From assembly GCA_903925975.1 (NCBI GenBank), contig CAIYHG010000187.1, positions 1-40,320 of the forward strand: a DNA stretch of 40,320 bases. Reading direction: 5' to 3'. Origin of the DNA: an uncultured Acidobacteriia bacterium. GTDB lineage: Bacteria; Acidobacteriota; Terriglobia; Bryobacterales; Bryobacteraceae. Below, one piece after another: positions 33,473 through 40,195 of the stretch; the stretch's first letter is position 1, and every line of letters starts with the position of its first letter. The notes under the pieces are model-generated. The model was not told where the DNA came from, did not search any database, and worked only from the letters and a program-made list of their open reading frames with translations. The position numbers were made by a program, and so were the translations under genes.

Positions 33473-33934
33473 TCAGTACGCCGTGCGGTCCGGCTTATGT
33501 ATCCAACTCTCGAACGGCTGACCCGCCTTTTCGTGAATCACTTGGATCATCGGGATAGAGCGCTCCGAGTGCGGCGTCGCCATCTGCCGGTATATGAACG
33601 CGTCGTCGAATCCCGCGGCTCCGGCGTCGGCCGCGCTGGCGGCGTAAAACACCCGCGCCGGGCGCGCCCAGTAGATCGCGCCCAGGCACATCGGGCACGG
33701 CTCGCACGAGGCGTAAAGTTCGCAGTCTGAAAGTCTGAAGCTTCCCAACTCCCGGCAGGCGGCGCGAATAGCCACCATCTCCGCGTGAGCCGTAGGGTCG
33801 CCGGTTCGCGCAACCTGGTTGACGCCCGTGGCGATTACTTTCCCGTTCCTGACCACCAGCGCCGCGAATGGTCCGCCGTTTTGCGCCACGTTGGCGCTGG
33901 CAAGTTCGATCACCTGCTCGATCCAGGGGTTCAT
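33473..33934 (-). CDS. Guanine-deaminase-like nucleoside/base deaminase
   Basis: A 153-residue zinc deaminase of the CDA fold. Zinc site: HAE (TAHAEMVAIRAACRELG) with the catalytic Glu, then ASCEPCPMCLGAIYWA with the CPMC pair. The C-terminal FDDAFIYRQM... region and short length resemble bacterial guanine deaminase GuaD more than tRNA adenosine deaminase TadA, but the two are close, so substrate is uncertain. I start at the ATG 33932-33934; a GTG five codons upstream is possible. It converges on the purine permease, supporting a purine role. Guanine to xanthine is the likely reaction. Confidence 0.8.
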   Translation of the reverse strand: MNPWIEQVIELASANVAQNGGPFAALVVRNGKVIATGVNQVARTGDPTAHAEMVAIRAACRELGSFRLSDCELYASCEPCPMCLGAIYWARPARVFYAASAADAGAAGFDDAFIYRQMATPHSERSIPMIQVIHEKAGQPFESWIHKPDRTAY

Positions 33935-34032
33935 GGTTGGGGCCCGCACTTACACTAGCCTACAGGATTGCGGACCTCACTTGAGATGAAGCGCCGTCGC
34001 AAGCGGCGGGCCTAACGAAGGCCGCGCCGGCC

Positions 34033-34722
34033 TCAGGGATGAATCAATCCCGCCCGGATGGCGCAACGCACCATGCTCGCGGTTTCATGTACGCCGAGTT
34101 TCTCGAGTACCCGGCTGCGATGCGAATCCGCGGTCTTGTAGCTGATGCCCAGGCGGGCGGCTGCCTGCTTGGTGGACCTTCCATCGGCGATGAGGGCCAG
34201 AACCTGGCGTTCGCGCTCGGTCAAAGACAGCACCATCCGGACCGCGCTTTCGTCGGGAACGAAGGCGCCTGAGGCGCGGTCCGCATCCACGACGATCGCG
34301 CCCACATATCCGGCAAACCGGCCGTCTTCGAACTGCGGCAAAGCGAAATTCGTCACCCAGGAATACTCGCCGTCCGCGCGCTGCAACCGGTAACGGGACC
34401 GAATCGGTTTGCGCCCGGTGAACGCCTTCAGGTAGGTTTCCAGACACACGTCGCGATCGTCCGGGTGTACGCCCTCCGCCCAGCCGTTGCCCAGTTCCTC
34501 GCTCGCGGTATGCCCGCGAAACTCGGCGCATGCCGTGTTGACGTAATGAACCAGCGCATCGGTGCCCGCCATCCACATCATTACGGGAGCGGCATCCGCC
34601 ACCGACTGAAAGCGCCGTTCGCTGGCTTGATGCTGCTCTCTGCTGCGCCGGAGTTCCTCTTCCAGTTCCGCGACTCGGCTGCGCAACGCTTCCCGCTCAT
34701 CGTATTGATTTTCGGGCGACAT
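34033..34722 (-). CDS. PAS domain LuxR-type transcription regulator
   Basis: From the ATG at 34720-34722, preceded by GAGGGAAG, the product has 229 residues. A coiled helix (REALRSRVAELEEELRRSREQHQ) leads into a PAS fold at ~40-150 (FQSVADAAPVMMWMAGTDALVHYVNTACAEF, GVHPDDRDVCLETYLKAF, YRLQRADGEYSWVTNFALPQF), then a LuxR/NarL helix-turn-helix at ~165-225 (LTERERQVLALIADGRSTKQAAARLGISYKTADSHRSRVLEKLGVHE). No receiver is present, so a ligand or redox signal on PAS probably controls DNA binding. It is divergent from the sigma factor, and a good promoter lies upstream. Its targets are unknown. Confidence 0.9.
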   Translation of the reverse strand: MSPENQYDEREALRSRVAELEEELRRSREQHQASERRFQSVADAAPVMMWMAGTDALVHYVNTACAEFRGHTASEELGNGWAEGVHPDDRDVCLETYLKAFTGRKPIRSRYRLQRADGEYSWVTNFALPQFEDGRFAGYVGAIVVDADRASGAFVPDESAVRMVLSLTERERQVLALIADGRSTKQAAARLGISYKTADSHRSRVLEKLGVHETASMVRCAIRAGLIHP

Positions 34723-34747
34723 ATCCGTCTTCCCTCGTAAACTCCAG

Positions 34748-34776
34748 ATGATAGGATACTCTTGCCCCGGCGTAAA
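34748..34776 (-). promoter_or_regulatory. Promoter of the PAS-LuxR gene
   Basis: On the minus strand TTTACG (34771-34776), 17-base spacer, TATCAT (34748-34753; 5/6 to -10). The start codon lies 26 bases past the -10, with a GAGGGAAG site between. Confidence 0.5.
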
Positions 34777-34889
34777 GTACCAAAACCGATACAATTAGCA
34801 AAGGGAGGCGCTAAACTGCCCGCCGAATTTTCTTCAGTGAAGTTTTGGAACCTCTGGCGACCCATCCGGAAACAATGATTAAGGACCCG

Positions 34890-35501
34890 ATGGCGGAACA
34901 TGACCGGGAATCGGACGACGAACTTCTGCTGCGCCTGCACAGCGGCGATGAGCAGGCGTTTGCCGCCCTGTACCGGCGCCGTCAGGCGGCTATCTACCGC
35001 TACGCGTTGAACATGAGCGGTTCGGCCGCGGTGGCCGAAGATGTGCTGCAAGAGGTGTTTATGGTCCTGATTCGCGAGGGTTGCGGCTACGATCCGGAGC
35101 GTGGCGCCCTGTCCGCTTACTTGTTTGGAATCGCCAGAAAGCTGTTGCTCCGCCACTTCGAACGAATCCGGGGCAATGTGCCCATCGATGACGAAGACGC
35201 CGGGTCCGTCATGCTGGAACTGGCAGTCGATGGCAATCAGTTGAGCGACCTGGCCCGCAGCGAGGGCATCGCCGCTCTGCGCCGCGCCGTTCAGGCGCTG
35301 CCGCGCCGGTACCGGGAAGTGGTCGTCCTGTGCGACCTGGAAGAGTTGGACTATGCCGACGCAGCCCACGCGTTGGGATGCCCGGTTGGAACCGTACGCT
35401 CGCGCTTGCACCGCGCCCGGGCGCTGCTTCTCGAAAAGATGCAGGGCGAAGCCGGCCCGCGCCGCGCGGGAGCGCTGAACCCTATCAGGTGTTCGATATG
35501 A
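34890..35501 (+). CDS. ECF-type RNA polymerase sigma factor
   Basis: I choose the ATG at 34890, preceded by AAGGA at five bases; an ATG at 34875 and a TTG at 34845 are alternatives. The ~203-residue protein has sigma-2 (DELLLRLHSGDEQAFAALYRRRQAAIYRYALNMSGSAAVAEDVLQEVFMVLIRE) and sigma-4 (ALRRAVQALPRRYREVVVLCDLEELDYADAAHALGCPVGTVRSRLHRARALLLEKM), with a longer linker than usual. A TACAAT box at 34790-34795 may be its -10. The stop overlaps the anti-sigma start (ATGA), the normal arrangement, and a secreted protein follows, probably in the same transcript. Confidence 0.92.
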   Translation: MAEHDRESDDELLLRLHSGDEQAFAALYRRRQAAIYRYALNMSGSAAVAEDVLQEVFMVLIREGCGYDPERGALSAYLFGIARKLLLRHFERIRGNVPIDDEDAGSVMLELAVDGNQLSDLARSEGIAALRRAVQALPRRYREVVVLCDLEELDYADAAHALGCPVGTVRSRLHRARALLLEKMQGEAGPRRAGALNPIRCSI

Positions 35502-36118
35502 CTTGTCAGGAATTCTGGGATTCGATGCCGGAACTCGCGCCTGACGGTGCGCCCGAGCTAGGTGAGCACCTGCGCGGGTGTCCGGCCTGCGTGGCCGTAC
35601 TGGCCCGGCAGCGGCAGGTGGCCGCCGGGCTGCGCGGCCTCGCCGCGGAATCGCGCCGCGTGCAGGCTCCCGCCAGGCTCGAAGGCCGCCTCATGGCCGC
35701 CTTTCGAGGCGAGGGCGGAATGACCGAAATACCGCTGCGTGCCAGATGGTGGTCGCCGGTTGCGGCTTGGGTGGCGGCCGCGGCGTTGATAACGGCTGCC
35801 GCGCTGCTTTCCCTGCGGAGCAGGGAAGCCCAGCCTCTTCCCGCCACGGCCCCGCAGATGGCAGCGGTGGATTGGACCTTTGGGCTCGCCATTGAGGATG
35901 CGGGCGGCGGAACCGAGGAAGGCGAGTTTATCGCGCTGCCTAACGCGGAACAGCTTCCGCCTCCGGCTCAAGTCAACATGGTGCGCGTGGAACTTCCGCG
36001 TTCCGCAATGATTTCTTTGGGATACGACGTAAAGGCTGAAGAAGCCGGTGAGATGGTTGAGGCGGATATTGTGCTGGGTTCGGACGGGCTGGCCCGCGCG
36101 GTCCGGTTTTTGAATTAG
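35498..36118 (+). CDS. Anti-sigma factor with zinc-binding domain
   Basis: The ATG at 35498 overlaps the sigma stop. 206 residues. The N-terminal ZAS motif is complete: C3, H24, C28 and C31 (H-LRG-C-PA-C) would hold zinc and sequester the sigma factor. A single TM segment lies at ~84-106 (WWSPVAAWVAAAALITAAALLSL), followed by a ~100-residue periplasmic domain (VNMVRVELPRSAMISLGYDVKAEEAGEMVEADIVLGSDGLARAVRFL). The ending reads like a small beta domain found in related acidobacterial proteins. Signal release mechanism is not visible: no protease motif is evident. Confidence 0.88.
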   Translation: MTCQEFWDSMPELAPDGAPELGEHLRGCPACVAVLARQRQVAAGLRGLAAESRRVQAPARLEGRLMAAFRGEGGMTEIPLRARWWSPVAAWVAAAALITAAALLSLRSREAQPLPATAPQMAAVDWTFGLAIEDAGGGTEEGEFIALPNAEQLPPPAQVNMVRVELPRSAMISLGYDVKAEEAGEMVEADIVLGSDGLARAVRFLN

Positions 36119-36161
36119 TAGTGGCTCTGGCTCGGCCGGGGCGGGTTTTGAAGGTAGGATT

Positions 36162-37013
36162 ATGAGGATTTCACTAGTACTTGTTGTTCTTTTCGCCGTG
36201 ACGACTGGAGCTAATGCCCAGCAGCCCGGCCTGCCGCGGCCTACCGGACGCGGAGGTGGCATGTTCGACGCCGGCGCCCAGCGCGGACCAAGTCCGCGGC
36301 TTCTCGGCGCCGTGGCTGGTGCGCCGGACGACGTAGTCAAGAACGCGCCCTACTCGGCGGAAATCACCGCCGAGACCACGCAGGCGATTTCCGGCGGCAA
36401 CCGCATCCGGCAGACCAGCAAGGGCAAGATGTATCGCGATGCCGACGGCCGCGTGCGCAATGAACTGGCTCTCGCCGGTTTGGGCGTACTGGCCCCCCCC
36501 GGAACCCTGCCCGAAGTCGTGTTCATCACCGACCCCGTCGCCGGGGTAAACTACGCCCTCAACGGGCGCGACAAAACGGCAACCAAGACCGTCTGGGCGC
36601 CTACCCAGCAAAAAGGGGGTAAGGCCGATGCGTCGAGTGCCGGCAGGTCGGGCGGTCGACAGACCGGCGGGCGCGCCGTCGCCAAGGCTGGCGCCGACGT
36701 CAAGACCGAGGCGCTGGGCAAGCAAACCATCGAAGGGCTGTCTGCCGAGGGTACTCGAACCACGCTAACGATCCCGGCTGGCGAGGTCGGCAACGAGCAG
36801 CCTATCCACGTAGTCTCCGAAAGCTGGTACTCGGCCGATTTGCAGCAGGTGATCCTGTCAAAGCACTCCGATCCGAGATTCGGCGAAACAGTGGTTCGCG
36901 TTACGAATATCGCCCGCGGCAACTGCTCGCCGGCGCTGTTTCAGCCCCCGGCCGATTACAAGATTCGTGAGAGCCTCCGCGATTCGGGTGGCCGGGATAA
37001 TTCGCGAAACTAG
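36162..37013 (+). CDS. Secreted protein following the ECF sigma pair
   Basis: A 283-residue exported protein, signal RISLVLVVLFAVTTGANAQQ. The mature part is beta-rich: NAPYSAEITAETTQAISGGNRIRQTSKGKMYRDADGRVRNEL, then VVFITDPVAGVNYALN, a basic Gly/Ser/Arg linker at ~150-180, and KTEALGKQTIEGLSAEGTRTTLTIPAGEVGNEQPIHVVSESWYS with a C-terminal ILSKHSDPRFGETVVRVTNI. This layout recurs in secreted acidobacterial proteins of unknown function. It starts 43 bases after the anti-sigma stop on the same strand, so it may be the target or a sensor partner of the pair. Confidence 0.7.
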   Translation: MRISLVLVVLFAVTTGANAQQPGLPRPTGRGGGMFDAGAQRGPSPRLLGAVAGAPDDVVKNAPYSAEITAETTQAISGGNRIRQTSKGKMYRDADGRVRNELALAGLGVLAPPGTLPEVVFITDPVAGVNYALNGRDKTATKTVWAPTQQKGGKADASSAGRSGGRQTGGRAVAKAGADVKTEALGKQTIEGLSAEGTRTTLTIPAGEVGNEQPIHVVSESWYSADLQQVILSKHSDPRFGETVVRVTNIARGNCSPALFQPPADYKIRESLRDSGGRDNSRN

Positions 37014-37035
37014 AGGCCGCGCAGGCCGTGTGTGA

Positions 37036-37059
37036 GGTGGGGCATGCTTGAGCTTGCCC
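37036..37059 (+). repeat. REP-like palindrome, copy 3
   Basis: GGTGGGGCATGC... to GCTTGCCC forms a 9-bp hairpin with one mismatch around a two-base loop. It shares the GGTGGGGC head and overall form with copies at 3984 and 37973. Between two convergent genes. Confidence 0.5.
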
Positions 37060-37106
37060 ATCAACACCTAACAAGTGTCCGCCCCGCTCGCTTCTGCCCT
37101 GTCGAC

Positions 37107-37586
37107 CTACCGGAAGGTCAATCCGATGCGCACGCCCCAAACGTGAGCCCTCGGCGCCCCGGGCTGTCCCCATGAGTGGTCGCGCATCTCCACCAACAAT
37201 CCACGATTGTCGCGAAACCAGTAGCGCAAGCCTCCGCCGTAGTTGAACCCGTTTGCCGTGAAATCTCTGAAAACCAGCGAATACCCCATCGTGGCGAACG
37301 GGTCCAGTGGTCGCTCCTTCAGGAAATGGTAAAACCCGTTGATCGAGAAGATCCCAATCGCGTTCGACGCCCGTCCCACTGCCGGAACCGCGCCCTCGAG
37401 TTCCATGCCCGCGCCGATGCCGCGGTCGAGCGAACGCTCCGCGCCGCCGCCCGCCTCGTAGACGCTGCGGGTTGCGCCTCGCTGCGTCCACCCGCCGGGG
37501 GCGACGAACAGGTAGCCGCTGGTAGACTGCGCGAAAGCCGCGCCGCACAAGATCAGGGGAAGTAGCCAACTGCATTTCGAGAGCAT
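37107..37586 (-). CDS. Small outer-membrane beta-barrel-like protein
   Basis: A 159-residue exported protein: signal MLSKCSWLLPLILCGAAFAQS, then amphipathic strands ending in aromatic residues (GYLFVAPGGW, NAIGIFSINGFYHFL, LDPFATMGYSLVFRDF, FNYGGGLRYWFRDNRGLLVEMRDHSW) and a terminal strand GVRIGLTFR ending in an aromatic-then-basic residue. This matches OmpW/opacity-type or porin-like eight-stranded barrels of unknown role. The Cys in the signal region (LILCG) could be a lipobox but lies in the hydrophobic core. It converges with the sigma-linked secreted gene. Confidence 0.65.
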   Translation of the reverse strand: MLSKCSWLLPLILCGAAFAQSTSGYLFVAPGGWTQRGATRSVYEAGGGAERSLDRGIGAGMELEGAVPAVGRASNAIGIFSINGFYHFLKERPLDPFATMGYSLVFRDFTANGFNYGGGLRYWFRDNRGLLVEMRDHSWGQPGAPRAHVWGVRIGLTFR

Positions 37587-37629
37587 TCTTCCCTAATGGT
37601 AACGGGAAACCTGATAAAACAGTGGAGTG

Positions 37630-37965
37630 ATGCGCAGCCTGCCGCGCCGTACTTTCCTCGGGTTGGGCGCCGCCGCCCTCGCGCCGTCGTTCGCTCGAAG
37701 CGCCGTGCCCGCTCCTTCGTTGGTAAGGGCGCGCGGCATCCTCCGCGGCGGAACGCTCGGCAGAATCGTCTTCTGTCAAGTTCGCGCTCCGCGCCGGCAG
37801 ATGCCCGCATGGGCCGGTTTCGCCCGTTCGGCGATGTCTGGCCCGTTTCAGAGCGTGATGGATTGCGCCGCCGGTTCCACCCCAGCCGTGAAATTCCACG
37901 GCGAGAAAGGCACGCTCTTAGTGACCGAAGCCGCTTGCCTGATCTTTCACGCCCCCCCTCAATAA
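37630..37965 (+). pseudogene. Tat-signal protein, probably a shortened oxidoreductase remnant
   Basis: A 111-residue frame from the ATG at 37630 opens with a Tat-type signal (PRRTFLGLGAAALAPSFARS). The short remainder has blocks GRIVFCQVRAP and VKFHGEKGTLLVTEAACLIF, which resemble the C-terminal half of Gfo/Idh/MocA-type oxidoreductases, while the NAD-binding half is missing. It is therefore likely a deletion product, or a small protein of unknown role. No operon partner. Family resemblance is by eye and weak. Confidence 0.35.
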
Positions 37966-37972
37966 CCGTGTC

Positions 37973-37997
37973 GGGTGGGCGTGCTTTAGCGTGCCCG
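37973..37997 (+). repeat. REP-like palindrome, copy 4
   Basis: GGGTGGGCGTGC TTTA GCGTGCCCG: a 9-bp hairpin including two G-T pairs with a short loop. Same GGTGGG head as the other copies. It lies 8 bases after the Tat-signal frame and 28 bases before the DUF1844 gene. Confidence 0.5.
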
Positions 37998-38011
37998 TAA
38001 TTTCCCCGTTG

Positions 38012-38017
38012 TAAAAT
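38012..38017 (+). promoter_or_regulatory. -10 box close to the DUF1844 start
   Basis: TAAAAT (5/6 to TATAAT) ends 7 bases before the ATG at 38025. This would give a leaderless or nearly leaderless transcript for the DUF1844-MBL-ribF cluster. No -35 box recognised. Confidence 0.3.
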
Positions 38018-38024
38018 ATGGGTG

Positions 38025-38339
38025 ATGAGCGAAGTAGACGCTGCTAACCAGTCCGCACCGACGATGCCGCCGGCATCGTTCTCTTTGATCGTGCTCTCCT
38101 TGCGCGCTCAGGCGGAGATGCAATTGGGTTTGTTCTCCTTTGGCGAGGAGGAAAAGGCCGAGCCCGACCTGCCCTTGGCCCGGCACATGATCGACCTCCT
38201 GGCCGTGCTCTTGGAGAAGACCAAGGGCAATCTCACCATGGACGAGCAGCGCCTGACCGAAAACACTCTCACCGAGTTGCGTTTCCGCTTTATCCAGGTC
38301 TCGGACGACCTCGCGAAAGCCGCGGCGCAGAAAGCCTGA
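38025..38339 (+). CDS. DUF1844 family protein
   Basis: A 104-residue helical protein: ASFSLIVLSLRAQAEMQLGLF, then LARHMIDLLAVLLEKTKGNLTMDEQRLTENTLTELRFRFIQV. The LxxQAxxxLG...IDxLxxLxxKTKGNLxxxExxLLxxxLxxLRxxY plan is the DUF1844 signature. Function unknown. I take the ATG at 38025; a GTG at 38022 is immediately upstream. The stop overlaps the next start by one base (TGATG), so translation is probably coupled. Confidence 0.8.
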   Translation: MSEVDAANQSAPTMPPASFSLIVLSLRAQAEMQLGLFSFGEEEKAEPDLPLARHMIDLLAVLLEKTKGNLTMDEQRLTENTLTELRFRFIQVSDDLAKAAAQKA

Positions 38340-39127
38340 TGGCCGCGCCTCCAATCCAGATTGTTGTCTTGGGCTCGGGTACCAGCGTCGGAGTGCCAAC
38401 CATCGGCTGCGATTGCGCCGTCTGTAAGTCGATGGACGCCCGAGACAAGCGCCTGCGCCCATCCATTCTCGTGAAATACGAAGGCCGGAGCGTACTGATC
38501 GACGTGACGCCAGATTTCCGCGCCCAGGCTCTGCGCGCGCCCATCGAGCGCCTGGACGCCGTGCTCTTCACGCACGGCCACGCCGACCACATCCTTGGCC
38601 TCGACGACGTCCGTCCGTTTAACTTCCGGCAGAAAGACCCCATCCCGTTCTATGCGGCCCCCGGACCAATGGTCACAATCCAGCGCGTCTTCGAATACAT
38701 CTTCGACGGCCGCAAGAAGGTGACGCATGTGCCGCGCCTCGATGCGCGCTCCATCGATGGCTCACCGATCGAGTTATTCGGCCTCACGTTCGAGCCGATC
38801 CCCGTAGTACACGGCTGCCAGACCATCTATGGCTTCCGCTTCGGCGCCGCGGCCTACCTCACCGATCACAACGAAATTCCCGAGGAATCGATGGCCCGGC
38901 TTACTGGTCTCGACGTGCTGTTCCTCGACGCGCTTCGTTACAAGCCGCACCCCACGCATTCCACCGTGGATCGCTCCATCCGTACCGTCGAGGCGCTCAA
39001 GCCGAAACGCGCGTACTTCACCCACATCGGCCACGACCTCGGCCACGAACGCGCCGAAAGCCTGCTTCCGCCGAACATCCGCCTGGCTTACGATGGATTG
39101 GAAATCTCCGTTGCGGGGAGCGCCTAG
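38339..39127 (+). CDS. Metallo-beta-lactamase-fold hydrolase (PhnP-like)
   Basis: A 262-residue cytosolic phosphodiesterase-type hydrolase. The metal site FTHGHADHILGLDDVRPF carries H-x-H-x-D-H, with further ligands His in IPVVHG and Asp in YLTDH, and His near THIGHDL. A Cys cluster GCDCAVC near the N-terminus (~23-29) matches the zinc finger of E. coli PhnP, and VGVPTIGC leads into it. PhnP splits 5-phospho-alpha-ribosyl-1,2-cyclic phosphate; no phn gene is present, so the natural substrate may differ. It begins one base inside the DUF1844 stop and ends 4 bases before ribF. Confidence 0.85.
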   Translation: MAAPPIQIVVLGSGTSVGVPTIGCDCAVCKSMDARDKRLRPSILVKYEGRSVLIDVTPDFRAQALRAPIERLDAVLFTHGHADHILGLDDVRPFNFRQKDPIPFYAAPGPMVTIQRVFEYIFDGRKKVTHVPRLDARSIDGSPIELFGLTFEPIPVVHGCQTIYGFRFGAAAYLTDHNEIPEESMARLTGLDVLFLDALRYKPHPTHSTVDRSIRTVEALKPKRAYFTHIGHDLGHERAESLLPPNIRLAYDGLEISVAGSA

Positions 39128-39131
39128 CCGT

Positions 39132-40100
39132 ATGCGCGTCTACCGGAATCTCGACTCAGTCCCGGCCGGTTTCGCTCCCTGCGCCCTGACCATCGGTAAT
39201 TTCGACGGGCTGCACGCCGGCCACCGCCTGATTCTGCGCCGCATGGGGACGCTCGCACGGGAACGCGGCTGGAAGCCCTCTGCGCTCACTTTCAGTCCGC
39301 ACCCCACGCGCATCGTGGCCCCCGAGCGCACGCCCCTCCTGCTCACCTCGGTGGAGGAACGGGTCGAGCTCATGCGCGGTGAGGGCATCGAACAGGTCGT
39401 GATTCTTCCGTTCGTGCCGGAGGTGGCCGCGCTCACGCCCGAACAGTTCGGCCGGACCATCGTCAGCGCGCGCCTGGGGGCGCGGGCGATTTTCGTGGGC
39501 GAGAATTTCCATTTCGGCCACGGGCAGGCGGGGAACGTGCGCGTTCTCGAAGGGCTTGGCCGCGAACTGGGCTTCCTCACCGAAATCGTTCCTGCGGCGC
39601 GCTGCCGGGGACGCGTGGTCAGCAGCAGCTCGATTCGGGAACTCATTCGGTCGGGGAACGTATCGCTGGCCCGCCGCCTGCTGGAACGGCCGCACGCTCT
39701 CGCGGGCGCCGTCGTCGGCGGGCGCGGCGTGGGCTCGAAGGAAACCGTGCCCACGCTCAATCTCGAAACGCATGCCGAAGTGATTCCCGCCAACGGAGTC
39801 TATATCACGCGCACCTGGGATCTGGATCTCCCGCGCCACTGGACCTCCGTCACCAATATCGGCTACCGGCCCACCTTCGGCGATAGCCCCGGGCGCACCA
39901 TAGAAACGTTTCTTCTGGACCCGCTCCGTGACGAGACGCCGGCGCGCATCCGCGTCCAGTTTCTCAAACGGATCCGTCCCGAAATCAAGTTCGAGGATTC
40001 AGGCGCGCTCAAATCCCGCATACTCCACGACGTGCGCATCGCTCAGCGCTATTTCAGGCGGGAGTGCGCCTGGTCGGGGCGGGCTGGCGGCGCGCAGTAA
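39132..40100 (+). CDS. ribF: Bifunctional riboflavin kinase / FAD synthetase
   Basis: Makes FMN and then FAD. From the ATG at 39132 (4 bases after the MBL stop) the protein has 322 residues. N-terminal FAD-synthetase domain ~1-180: ALTIGNFDGLHAGHRLILRRM with the GxFDGxHxGH nucleotidyl-transfer motif, LTFSPHPTRIV, VGENFHFGHGQAGN, VVSSSSIRELIRSGNVSLA. C-terminal kinase domain ~185-310: GAVVGGRGVGSKETVPTLNLE with the PTxN motif, GVYIT, VTNIGYRPTFGD, TIETFLLD, and VQFLKRIRPEIKFED. Complete and ordinary. The frame stays open upstream into the MBL gene, but that part is out of register with it. Confidence 0.95.
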   Translation: MRVYRNLDSVPAGFAPCALTIGNFDGLHAGHRLILRRMGTLARERGWKPSALTFSPHPTRIVAPERTPLLLTSVEERVELMRGEGIEQVVILPFVPEVAALTPEQFGRTIVSARLGARAIFVGENFHFGHGQAGNVRVLEGLGRELGFLTEIVPAARCRGRVVSSSSIRELIRSGNVSLARRLLERPHALAGAVVGGRGVGSKETVPTLNLETHAEVIPANGVYITRTWDLDLPRHWTSVTNIGYRPTFGDSPGRTIETFLLDPLRDETPARIRVQFLKRIRPEIKFEDSGALKSRILHDVRIAQRYFRRECAWSGRAGGAQ

Positions 40101-40102
40101 GC

Positions 40103-40195
40103 CTACTCGGCGCGGGTCGGTTCGAGCTTCAGTTTGGCGGCCACCACTCCCAGGGCATCGGAATCGAGTGGTTCGAAGCGGCAATCATCCCTAGG
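40103..40195 (-). pseudogene. 3' fragment of a gene cut by an insertion element
   Basis: On the minus strand a frame ending in TAG (40103-40105) reads back 30 codons (...RFEPLDSDALGVVAAKLKLEPTRAE) with protein-like composition, then meets a stop at 40196-40198 where the IS630-type sequence begins. It is probably the C-terminal end of a gene whose remainder lies beyond the insertion. Family not recognised. Confidence 0.4.
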
